Origin: Cyathus striatus
Taxonomy: Eukaryota; Basidiomycota; Agaricomycetes; Agaricales; Nidulariaceae
Length of the DNA stretch: 64,000 nucleotides
Assembly (NCBI GenBank): GCA_025738555.1
Contig: JAOVFP010000005.1
Coordinates: 3,720,001-3,784,000, forward strand
Reading direction: 5' to 3'
Positions 1 through 10,048 of the stretch are shown here, piece by piece. How positions within the stretch are numbered: position 1 is the first letter of the stretch; every line of letters begins with the position of its first letter. The notes below the pieces were generated by a model that saw only the letters and a list, made by a program, of their open reading frames with translations, was not told where the DNA came from and searched no databases. The position numbers and the translations under genes are program-made.

Positions 1-2087
1 GTGCATGGCCTAATTTGCGCATTGCGAGTATAATCAGTCACATATAGGCTATAGACGTTGGGATTGCTATTTGCCCAGCCATGAAGAACCTGACACAAAA
101 TATGAGATATTTATTACAATATTTTAAAGAACCTACCTCAACAGTACAGTCGAAGTACCCATGAGAAGATGAGTCCAGGGAAACTTCGCATATCAATTGG
201 TGTTGTCTCTTAGTAGATAGGCTACCAAACTGGTTAACCCCACCACCAATTTGCTGTACTTCACCCATTGCATCTTTTCGTTTCTTCAATACACTCCTCC
301 ACCAGTCAGAAAGATTCAAGGCATACTTGATTTCGGATGCGCTGGGTTGAAGAAAAGGAGAATACGCATATCCTAAGCCGTCGGCTGCACCTTCCGATTC
401 AGGTACATTGCCTAATTGGCCATAATAGATATCCCCCTTGTCGGGGAGATAAATAGCCCAGCGAAATCTGTCTGGATATCCAACCCCTGATATCGTACCT
501 TGCCATCGTACAACCTACAACTTGAGGTCAAATTCAATTGTATGGTATAGCGATATATTTACCTTGATGTCGCGTAAAATGAGAATGTCCCCTTGCTTCG
601 GACAAGGCAGCCATTGTAGATATTTTTTAGTAAAAAAATTTATCGAAAACCCTGCTTCACTATTACTGAAATTTTCCACTATGGTGTTGCTGGGGTCCCC
701 GAGGTTCAATCTACACTTCCAATCTGGAAATAAGAGGTTAAAGTGAGACCCAATTCGTAAATGATTACATACCTCCCGTGCGGGCTTTAGAGGGCGAGGT
801 AATATAAGTAACGACTCCAATGAAATTAACACGGCTAGACGGCATCAAATTATTCAGCAGCAGGTGCTTATCCTTGCAGAAACGAAGTCAAACACAATGG
901 ACAGATAGAGGAAACAGCTGCTCTGTACAGGTAAAAGTAGTGCCGATCCGCCAGGAACCAAGATCTCCCGTGTTTCTTGGGGCATATCGCGCTGACCTGT
1001 AGCGTTGGCACTGTCGGATTTCAATTGTTTCCCGATAACTGTAATGTTCGCCTTATCTTTTTCTTCCGTTTTTCCCGGCGAATTCATGCTATATCCCCGA
1101 ATTTTAGCTGCAGCATTAGCAGCCTCCTGATTCATGATCGTCCTGGATTGCTCATTCTGGGCTTTCTTTTGCTTTTTAAATGCTCTCTTGGACATTTCAG
1201 CAGGTCTCTCGTGGATAACGTCGTCGTTGTGTGTTGGGTGAGTGATGCCACCACCAATGTCTTTCTCAGAATTTAAAGACGTTTCCGGGTGAGCTCGCGC
1301 CTCTGGCGATGCAGTATTCACCACAGAGTTCGAGTTCGAGACTCCTTCATGCATTGCTGCTCCAAACGAGAGGGTGGCAGTGGTGGTCACACTGAGGTTA
1401 GGCGGATATAAGTTCTGAACTTCTGTTTCTAGTGATGTGGTACCTGTTACAGGTTTCGATCTTGAGCCTGCTTCTCGAATTAATGCTCCAGGTGTGAAGG
1501 CAGCACTGGCGATTATGCCAAGTTCAGGCGTAGAAAACCAATCATCCTCACGAACAGCAGCAGCTTCCATTACTGAATTTCAAGGTTAGCAACTAGATGT
1601 ACGAGAAAAACGGATACATGCATTTCCAGGTGTTGATCGTCTTGGGTTGACCATCAAGAGGTTTCCTTGCTCGCCTCAGTACAACTCCTTTTGAGTAAAT
1701 GAGCTTTAAAGACTGGTCGTCTTCTGTCCTAATTTCTGCTTCTTTTAATGAAATGCATATATTATCCTGAGGCCTGAGGTCAAAATGATCGAAGAACTGG
1801 ACGCAGCTTTCGGTAAGGCAAACGAGCAAACGAGTAGTACGATCGTGTCCCTCGCTAACATAAGAGGTTGCGAGTTCAAACGCTAACATTCCATCCCCCG
1901 CGGGCCATATCCTGTTAACTTTACCGGAAATAAACTTTTCTGCGACAGTTGCTGCGCCGTTTCCGTTATTTTTGAGTAGAGACGGGAAAGATATCGCCGA
2001 TGAGGGATCATCGAATACTTCATCCACGTTGATTTTATGTCGCTTCCTTACGCTGTTCTCGTCTTCGAGACTTGTAGAGCGTTTCAT
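1..2087 (-). CDS. POT1: POT1-like telomeric single-strand DNA-binding protein (partial, runs off the left edge)
   Basis: Binds the single-stranded G-rich telomere overhang and protects chromosome ends as part of shelterin. The start at 2087 opens MKRSTSLEDENS. A first OB-like region follows (residues about 50-150), then a Ser/Thr/Ala-rich linker (1570-about 900). The recognisable telomeric OB fold comes next: GDILILRDIK, then VGYPDRFRWAIYLP, SDWWRSVLKKRK, LICEV and, at the very left edge, VYSLYVTDYTRN. This run of motifs (the GDI..LRDIK strand, the SDWW helix, the YSLYVTDYT strand) is what identifies the family. Introns are visible at about 772-718 (GTATGT..CAG), at about 563-510, and between the exon ending in DCTVEV and the exon starting VLHGW. 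The first exon junction (around 1610/1573) does not keep frame with a GT-AG intron, so it is either a weak GC-AG intron or a one-base error. The C-terminal domain lies outside the window. Confidence 0.8.
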
Positions 2088-2759
2088 ATCCTGTAGATAT
2101 GATAGAGTCGATGATGGAAGCTTTCAGCGAGCCAGGCTGGAGTTGGTTGGGACTCGGGAGTCGGAAGGTTGGAGCTAGCCGCGAGTCGCGACGCGTGATG
2201 TAAACCAACGCGTCTGTTTGGCCATGTGTGCCTGCCGCCTGCGGTTGCAGCACTTACTTCAAAGTTCAACTTTCAACGTTCAACCTGTAAGTACTTAAGA
2301 CATTGGAACTATGTAAACACTTATGGATACTGCCTCTCTTATTTCGTACTGTACTTGACAGCAAAGCCCAGCGCTCAACGTTCAACGCCCAGTTTCAGGA
2401 GCAATTCAATATTCAGGAGTCACTACCAGGAGAGATCACCACTCCTATTAAGTACTTATGCACAGCGTTATGGTGACCATTATGAACTGTAAAGCAATGT
2501 ACTGTGTTGGGATGACCGCAGTTGAGCGACCCCTGATCGATGATCTGGAGAAGCATGTCGGTTTATGGTTCCAGTTAACGCAAGCAACCTTATTTGGTCT
2601 TCACCTATGTAGCTCCTCTCGCTATGACTTCGGCCCCAATATCGCCCCTTTACCATGATACTCTGAACATTGCTGGCAGTGGTTTTTGCCCCCGTGCATA
2701 CATGGTTCGCCTCTAAAAGGGACAACTCTTGAGGTTTATCTACTTATTCGGACTAACTC
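2088..2759. promoter_or_regulatory. Intergenic region between POT1 and the peroxidase pseudogene, with two MluI cell-cycle boxes
   Basis: No gene is supported here. Two ACGCGT hexamers lie at 2191-2196 and 2208-2213, about 105-125 bp upstream of the POT1 start. In yeasts this motif binds MBF and drives G1/S transcription. Further right are short CAACGTTCAA-type repeats (around 2265-2285 and 2375-2390). The right part is the presumed promoter of the decayed peroxidase gene. Confidence 0.45.
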
Positions 2760-4825
2760 ATGGACCTTCGAGCACTTGCAATGTTCGTCTTCGCAACTTA
2801 TGTCGGGATTGCTTCAGCGTGCCAGTGGCCGTCTCCTCAGTATGATACACTGGAAGCATTGTTGTACGAAGGGCGAGGGATGACGGCTCTAACTTGGCTC
2901 CACTTCCAATATCCTTGCAAGCTACGTTCTGGCACAGTGGCATCTGTAGGAGCTGAATGGCTACGCTTAGTACGTACGCTCCTCTTTTGTCCTTTTGCAT
3001 TATAATTGATTCTCAAATCAGGCTTATCATGACGCTATGACGTACAATGCTTCCGACGGGGCCGGGGGACTTGATGCGTCTATAGTATTTGAGTTGAATC
3101 GAGAAGAAGTTGTGATGCTTTCTTTTATTGGCCATCCAAGGTCTGACAAGTCGTGGTTGCAGAATGTTGGAGCAGGAATGAATGCATCATTATTGGATTT
3201 TGAATCCTTTCCGAATAAATATGTTTCTCGCAAGTACCATTATTCTGTCTCCTCTATGCAATACCATAATATTAGGAACCAGGGTTCGACATCATAGCGC
3301 TTGCTGCGACTTTTGTTGTTGCACCTTGCGGAGGTCCTATTATACCTTACCGTGGCGGAAGAGTCGATCCACTACACGCGGGGCCCCCTGGCGTTCCGGA
3401 GCCCCAGCAAGATGTACAGACACATCAATTTTTGCTCGAGTGGGGTTTACAGTGCGGACTTTCCTAGCATAGTTCCAGTATCATGAACATTGTTTTATTA
3501 ACTTTTATAAAGTGTGCTGCAATACTTGAATGGTTCGACATTGAATCCGCTGGTGATCGCTGCAAACGAAACGATGAGATCTGACTTACGTATATTTTCA
3601 AGCGACGGTAACATCACGATACGAAAGTTTGTAGTCGTATAATTTGCATACGTCTCGTCATACTTATACTGATTTACTACATTCATCGTTACTAGATTGG
3701 AGTCGCCGGACGTATTCGACCAGACCTGTTCCGCTTTACTTGAACGGATGCTTAACACCGTCCCTCTCGACGTGACTTTAACAGACGAGATCCAGCCACT
3801 GCACACTAAAGTGACGAGGACACATCTAACACTAGAACATGACCAACTCATATTTAAGTCTTCATTTAGGGTCAGTAAGCTCTTCTCTGATTGCATAGGG
3901 CATACATTTTGAGATACGCGTGACAGTAATAGATAACGCAAGTTGTTAACACAATCGTAAATTCGAGCAGAACAGTTAACATTCTTTGGTGTAGTCGATA
4001 CAGAGACCTATGCGCTAACGGATATATCAAACCCGCCTCAGCGTCTTCCGAAAGTCAAGATGCACTTGACATTTCTCCTATGACTCAACGTCTTGGATAT
4101 TATTTCATGAACTACCAGTTCGTCATCCCGGTAGAATATACCGAATCGATTTCATCATTCTAGTTTGAAGTAGACGAGCATGATGGTGAACAACCTACAA
4201 TATACGATAACAATGGACAAGGATATGTCGTTGATCAAGATAACACATTGTATGTTCCGATGCTGAGTACGGTTACCTTTAGTGGACCTGAATGCTCCAT
4301 CAAGAACTTTCATCTCGTTGCAGCAGTACAGCTAATCTTTTTCTTATTTGTCTAGGAACTTACCAGTGTCTTCAGGAGGTTCGTGACAGCATTAATCCTT
4401 CTCGAGTTTATATGTCCGTGTACGATGGCGCTATCCCTGGATTCAACCCACCGTTAGATAGAGTCATAGCTCTTGCACTAAACCACACAATTCGGCCGGT
4501 AGAAGGCTTCGTCTTTTACTCAGGCTCAGTGGAAGACGTTGAGTTACAGCTAACAGTGGACATGCATTGCGTTTTGGATGGCATCACATAGACCCAGGAC
4601 TTCATGCAGACATTCTTCCTAGATATTAGTGTCCCCTTCACTCTGCCTACAACGGTACAGGTAACATCTGCCCAACTTCCTGGCACCGCTACAACTTCAT
4701 CACTTTCCTCAATATCTTCACCAGCACAATGCACCTTAATGTATCAGTCGGATTTTAGCTTGATCTTCATATTTCTCTTTACTGTTTTAATTATATACCT
4801 AACTCTTGTCGAGCCTGTACTATAA
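2760..4825 (+). pseudogene. Decayed secreted heme peroxidase gene (plant/fungal peroxidase superfamily)
   Basis: The reading starts with a clear signal peptide (MDLRALAMFVFATYVGIASA). The distal heme pocket follows as AEWLRLAYHDAMTYN, joined across an intron at 2967-3021, then GGLDASIVFELNREE and NVGAGMNASLLDF. Downstream blocks still match the family in order: DIIALAATFVVAPCGGP, SADFPSIVP, YLNGSTLNPLV, SDLRIFSSDGNITIRK, SPDVFDQTCSALLERM, FEVDEHDGEQPTIYD, VRDSINPSRVYMSVYDG and QTFFLDIS. The tail has a Ser/Thr-rich stretch and a hydrophobic segment (FSLIFIFLFTVLIIYL) like a membrane anchor. The gene is broken. The segment that should carry the proximal heme-ligand His (normally ACGHTLGG) is deleted between FARVG and SADFP near 3440, frames change around 3240-3300 and 3420-3450, and a TAG interrupts the end at 4588. 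Function was probably extracellular peroxide-dependent oxidation, now lost. Confidence 0.8.
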
Positions 4826-4916
4826 GTCATGTATCATTTGAAACAGTGTTTGAGGAACATTGAAGTTACTTATTCAAGTTAAATAAAGTAGCACATATGC
4901 ATGGATGAAGAGTTTA

Positions 4917-5991
4917 TTATAGGGTATCATAGAAAGCAGATTGGCCAAAATCCAAGTCAGCATGCGGAAGGTGTATACCAAGGCTCCAAGGTTGAATAGC
5001 TGGGAAACCCTCCCCGTCACCTACCTTTCCTCCTTCGAACGCCCCGGTAATAGACACAACATGCGTTCTCCCTCGTAGTGTGGGTGTAAGTACTGTCCAT
5101 TTCTCGGTTGCAACCTCCTCGGGGTTGCTTCCTGCTGGAAGTCGTGGTTGCAGAAACATGAAATATTTACCGAGGTACGCGGTATTGAAAGGAAATGAAA
5201 GTCGAGAAATAACGGAGACATTCTTTATGGAAGCTTTAAAGAATGGCGTAGATGAACCGGGATGTGCAACAGTAATATTTGTAACACCATTTTCCTGAGG
5301 TTCAAATTTGAAATCTGCAACTTGCTCTAAGACAGCGTTCAGTAAGAAATATATGGCCAAAGGGAAAATGTACCGACTCGGAATATTCCAGTTTCGACGG
5401 CCTAAGTGATGATGTATGTCAAAAATTGTAGAAAAAGAAGAATTACATATGCATACCATTCATTGTAGAAGCTGATGTAGAGACATAGATGCGAGTAATG
5501 CGGAACCCTTCCTGCCCATCTTTATATTTCCATCTACCAGGAATATACAATAATTCATCATCTATGAATTGCTTTAACGTATGTTGGAAGAATAATGTAA
5601 CATCCTAGTTCTTACATGGACCTGAAGTTATCCAAGCTCTGTCAGGGAACGAATAATAACTGGGGAACAGCTATACATACCAACTGGGCTCTCAGTATAT
5701 GATACAATCTAACTCAATTATCAGTGAATAACAGTCAGCTGGAAAGCCCAAATTGCACACCATGATCGACCCCGGACCTCCAATAAACTCTCCTCCAGAA
5801 GCCAGTGCGTCAGCTTCGTACGGAGCTGAGAAACCGGCGGGAAAGCTAGACGTTCGTGAAAGCGAAGACAGAGGGAAGGACCACAAACGGCCCTTGAGCT
5901 TCCATGGACTTTGAGAGCGAGACGTGTTAGTTGATTTAATTGAAGTATTAAGCTAAAAGACGAACGGAGGGGCGACTGGAATATCTGCCAT
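4917..5991 (-). CDS. Acetoacetate-decarboxylase-like protein
   Basis: A stand-alone protein of about 250 residues with the acetoacetate decarboxylase beta-barrel fold. Spliced exons read MADIPVAPPF, LKGRLWSFPLSSLSRTSS, SAPYEADALASGGEFIGG, PGSIM/VSYTESPVG, a micro-exon completing GPYDELLYIPGRWKYKDG, FRITRIYVSTSASTMNGRRN, WNIPKQVADFKFEP, and a C-terminal part ending GQSAFYDTL. The blocks YDELLYIPGRW, RITRIYVST and NGRRNWNIPK are typical of the fungal members. At least five short introns interrupt it, one flanking an exon of only about 6 nt (GTCCAT near 5617). The start at 5991 is chosen because it is the only ATG that splices into the LKGRLW frame. The natural substrate of the fungal proteins is not known to me. 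The family name implies decarboxylation or a related small-carbonyl reaction, but that is inference. Confidence 0.75.
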
Positions 5992-6288
5992 CTCCAGATG
6001 CTGTAAGGAGTCAGCGACACTGGACAAAGCTAGTTAAGCTTAGTTTACCAGAGTTTACCTCAATGTACAGAGGTGTTCTAGATAGCTCAAGCGCTCGCGC
6101 TTACATAACAAGCTTTAAGTGTTGTAAGCCGTGAGAATTGGGGAACGATGATCATGATGTCAGGCTCACTGTACAGAACCTGCCAGCTGCGCTTCTACCC
6201 CACTCAGCACTGTACATGTTATTCATTATGACCTTCCCAGCCACCATCTTTCTTATTTGCCATTTACCATTTGCGCTCATCATAGAAA

Positions 6289-8133
6289 ATGCCCGCAGAT
6301 ATCACAAAAATTACACCCATAGATGTAACTTTGGAGCAGAAGGCAAATACATTCGACCATATCTTTCGACAGCTGGCGCAATATCGCAATATCTCCCTTT
6401 TGTACATGTCATTGGAACCAACTACGCTTCAAGACAAACAAAATCGCTCTACTGCATTTGATCTCGAGATAAACAGCTGGGCACAGTCGTTGCTCACCAA
6501 AGCATGGGTCGCTTGTACGGAGGAAGACGAGAGTGTGTGGTCCAATTATTCATGACCTTTGAGATTACTATTGATTTAACCAACAGAGAAGTGTCCTAAG
6601 CTAGGACCATATGCAGATACATCCACTGTTGATCTACCTCCGCTACCCCCCAAGGTAGTATTTGAAAAACTATTGACCAACATTCTGTTCTTGGATGTTA
6701 CCATATCCAAGTTGTATTCGGCAAGAACATGTGCATTCCTAAGCAAGCTTGGGCAGTTGGATGAGATAAGCATCGTTGAAACGTTGAAGAACCCAGAACA
6801 AGCATTAAAACAGGTGCGAGAGAAAGCTGATCAAGCAAAAGAGCGACATGCGCAACGGGGTAAAATACTCAGGACTACAGGAATGGCTATCGGTGCTGCT
6901 GCTGGCGGTGTACTAATTGGCATTACAGGGGGCCTAGCTGCTCCCTTGGTGGGTGCGGGGGTTGCTTCTGTCCTTGGCTGGCTTGGTATAGGAGGTTCGG
7001 CCCTGGGTCTACTGGCAAGTGGGGTAGCGAGCTCTTCAATAGTATGCGGCTCATTGTTTGGAGCATACGGTGCGCGCTCGACAGCTCGAATGGTCGAAAG
7101 GCATGTTCGAGAAATCAAGGATCTTGCCATTATACCTATACAGCAGGGTGTTGTAAATGACATGCTCTCGGTCCGTTTGTGTGTGAGCGGATGGCTCCTG
7201 CACCATGACGACGTAACTTCTCCCTGGACAATATTCAGAGGAGACTGTGACACATTTGCTCTACAGTGGGTCAGTATGGTTGTGATCCTAACTGTCTTTT
7301 TTGGTTTTCATTGAGTTAACGCTTAGGAGATTCAAGCATTAGAAGATCTATCAAATGCCCTCATGACACTGGTAAAATCTCAGACCATGCAGTATTTGAA
7401 GTTGGAGGTAGTCAAGCGCACTGTTCTGGCTAGCCTCATACCATCTCTAGCACCTCTCGCATGGCTGAAAATCGGGAAAATTATAGGCATGTCAAATTTG
7501 TCTAAGTGCCATTGCTAGTGAACTGACTACATGTCAGATAATCCTTGGATGAATGCAAAAGCCCTAGCGGAAAAGGCTGGAGCTGTTTTAGGAGACTTAC
7601 TAGAGAAACGAGCGTTTGGCAATCGTCCTGTGACGTTGATTGGATATTCTCTTGGATCCCTGGTCATCTTCAAGGCGTTGCGCTACCTTTCGTCTCTTCC
7701 ACCAAACGATACCCTCCATTTGATCCAGGATGTGTACCTTTTCGGAAATCCAGCCTCTGCAGATCCCGCCGTGTGGACGAGCATACGTCGAATGGTTGCA
7801 GGAAGGCTTGTCAATGGCTACTCCAATGATGATTACGTATTGGCAGTCCTTTCGCGGGTCTCGAATGCAAGCTGGGATGTTTCTGGTCTACAGGCAATCG
7901 AAGTCAAGGGTGTGGAAAATGTCTTATGCGAGGGTGTGGAGGGGCACACTATGTGGCGAGGGATGATTGGACGGTGCCTTGAAATGTGCCATGCACCTGG
8001 CATTATGAACGAGGAGGTTGACCAACAGGTGAAGAAAGTGGCGATCCCCATGAAGGAGGAGATGAATCAAGTCGACAGACAATTTGACTCTGAGAATGGT
8101 GGATCTCCTATTGCAGGTGGTATAGAACGCTAA
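6289..8133 (+). CDS. DUF726-family membrane alpha/beta hydrolase (TMCO4/Mil1-like)
   Basis: The protein starts MPADITKITPIDVTLEQK, has an alpha-helical N-terminal part and a charged coiled stretch (QALKQVREKADQAKERHAQR). A long Gly/Ala-rich hydrophobic region follows (GMAIGAAAGGVLIG to SLFGAYGARSTARMVERH). The C-terminal hydrolase part contains DNPWMNAKALAEKAG and the nucleophile elbow GYSLGSLVIFKAL, matching the GxSxG motif. This order is diagnostic of DUF726 proteins. Yeast Mil1 is a relative linked to membrane and AP-1 trafficking. Introns lie near 6534-6588 and 7273-7326; a third, at 7487-7537, has a GC donor (G|GCATGT) that is needed to reach the conserved DNPW block. The enzymatic substrate is unknown. 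The start at 6289 gives a shorter N-terminus than many relatives, so a further upstream exon is possible. Confidence 0.85.
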
Positions 8134-8469
8134 ATTAATAGATACTAGGCCACTAATAGTTGAAGTACTGTTTTCGAGGGAAGGTCGCTATAACGATGAT
8201 GGATGGATGACGGGAGATGGGCTGCTTACACTAGAAGACTACGATCGACGATGCAATTGAATCGAATTAATAAGATTAATCAAGCAATGTGCAAACATTA
8301 GTAAACATATCACGTGATGTCACGTCTCTTCTCGCGTGTGGGTCGATCAATGGATGATTGGATTTTGAATCTGGTTAGGATCTTGTATTCGGCTCACGCC
8401 GTCTCCAATCTCTGCGACAATATATAAGATGACCCTCTGAAAAACATACGCCCTCCACTTCCCGACCCT
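8134..8469. promoter_or_regulatory. Upstream region of the sulfur transporter, with a TCACGTGA E-box
   Basis: No coding sequence is supported. At 8310-8317 lies TCACGTGA, a perfect Cbf1-type E-box, followed at 8320-8325 by TCACGT. In yeast, Cbf1 with Met4 uses TCACGTG to control sulfur-assimilation genes. The box is about 155 bp upstream of the YeeE/YedE start. A TATATAAG sequence occurs near 8421-8428, a plausible TATA element about 40 bp before the start codon. Confidence 0.5.
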
Positions 8470-9774
8470 ATGGCCTCCTCTCCAACCCCTCTGCAGTCCT
8501 TTCTGGGAGGACTCACCATCCCTCTCCCTGTACATGCCCTTATGTTACTCAATGGCAACGTCTTCGGTATTTCTGGCTACGTACACCGCGCTGTCAGAGG
8601 CAGCGTTGAGGCTTTAATGGGCGTTACTGGGCTTGTCATTGGGGGTGTGGCCGTTGGAATGTTGGAGGGCACTGGCCCCTCTGTATCTCCACTCGGTTTG
8701 TCCCAGATTATCTTGTCTGGTTTCTTGGTCGGCCTTGGATCCAAGGTAAGCAGTTTCTCGATCATCTATATTGAACCATTCTGAAGAGATGAGTCGTAGC
8801 TTGCAAACGGCTGCACTTCAGGGCATATGATATGTGGAATAGCTCGCTTCTCCGTACGGCGAGTCTGTCAACTACTGGATATGACCGACCTCCAACTGAG
8901 ATTTAATGATACTTAGATCAATCGCTGCCACCGCAACCTTCTTTACTACCGGTGCCATTACTGCTCGCTTAGTGCATGCAGGACTTCCTGCAACGACACT
9001 GTCTGACTGGACATTGGGGGCTAATGGAATAAATATTTTGGCTCTCCAAGCCCTTCCATTTCTCGTAGCCGTTGGTCTTTATAACTTTGTATGTGATTTT
9101 CTTGTCAATGTTTATATATTCCACGAATGACGTATAATCCCTCAGGCTCCTGGCGTTCTTAAAAAAGAGGCTCCCCTGCAGACCGAAGTAAATGTGATAA
9201 AAGCAGGCTCGCCACCTCGTGTAGAATCACCCCGACAACATATGGCTAGTCACGAAACGACCATTTCGAATCTCAACGTTCCAAACGCCCCCCATACTTT
9301 CCTGAGGGGCTTTGCATACCTTGTCACATCCTTTCAGTTTGCCCTAGCATTAAGGCTATCAAATTTGACCGAGGCTCGCCGAGTCGTGTCATTCTTGCTA
9401 CTTCCCGTCCACAAGGCATTCGATTCCTCTCTATTCTTCTTGGCTATGGGAGCAATGCCTCTCGCAATATTGCTCTATCGCTATGGGCACATGGACAAGA
9501 AACCGCGTCTTGGGGGTTTGTGGACAATCCCTAAAGGAGGGAAAGTTGATACTCGCCTGTTACTTGGTGCTGCAATATTCGGTGTCGGTTGGGGCTTGGG
9601 TGGTGTCTGTCGTACGTCGTAATAATCAATTGCATGAGCCGCAGAATTAATAAGACTCTCTTCGTAGCGGGTCCCGGTCTAGTGAACCTTGGCCGTGCTG
9701 TCGCATCAGGCATTGGCCTCGAGCAGGTCAGTGCCTGGGTTGGAGCGTTAGTCCTTGGGGGTCTTATGGTATGA
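8470..9774 (+). CDS. YeeE/YedE-type sulfur transporter, two-domain membrane protein
   Basis: A polytopic membrane protein made of two homologous halves, each with the sulfur-transport YeeE/YedE repeat. The first half holds GVTGLVIGGVAVGML, then LANGCTSGHMICGIARFS. The second half holds LLGAAIFGVGWGLGG and CPGPGLVNLGRA. The conserved Cys-containing loops NGCTSGH and GVCPGPGL are the family signature. In bacteria these proteins import thiosulfate or other reduced sulfur; the substrate in fungi is not fixed by sequence. Start codon at 8470 (MASSPTPLQSFLGG). Introns: about 8745-8799, 8859-8916 (a GC-AG intron, required to keep frame), about 9090-9145, and about 9613-9665. The coding sequence ends ALVLGGLMV. 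MET8 lies 1.7 kb downstream, and an E-box lies upstream. Confidence 0.88.
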
Positions 9775-10048
9775 TGAAAGTTCGTTGTTTGCTGAAGACA
9801 CTATATCTAGCGATAAGTATTTATACTCTAATATTAATTTTGATTATACACCCACTTAGGTATACTTGTTGTAGTCAGTAGTACTAAAATCATTCTTAGA
9901 CTAACGTTCATTTCTAACGCCAACGGCCTACGTCACTCATGTACTCTCAAATAATTTGAATGTATACATATGCAACTTGGTTTATAAGTACATGAGAAAT
10001 ACTCCCCACTACAGAAGCATACATAGCTCAACGAGATGCACCGGCAAA
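9775..10048. other. Intergenic 3' region between the convergent YeeE and SLT11 genes
   Basis: AT-rich convergent intergenic segment. I see no gene or clear motif beyond the likely 3' untranslated regions of both neighbours. Confidence 0.5.

Noticed and set aside
3498..3941. 147-codon open frame on the minus strand
   Set aside because: It is the complement of the decayed peroxidase coding sequence, whose + frame matches the family over this stretch.
6831..7253. 140-codon open frame on the minus strand
   Set aside because: Antisense to the Gly/Ala-rich part of the DUF726 gene, a typical source of spurious frames.
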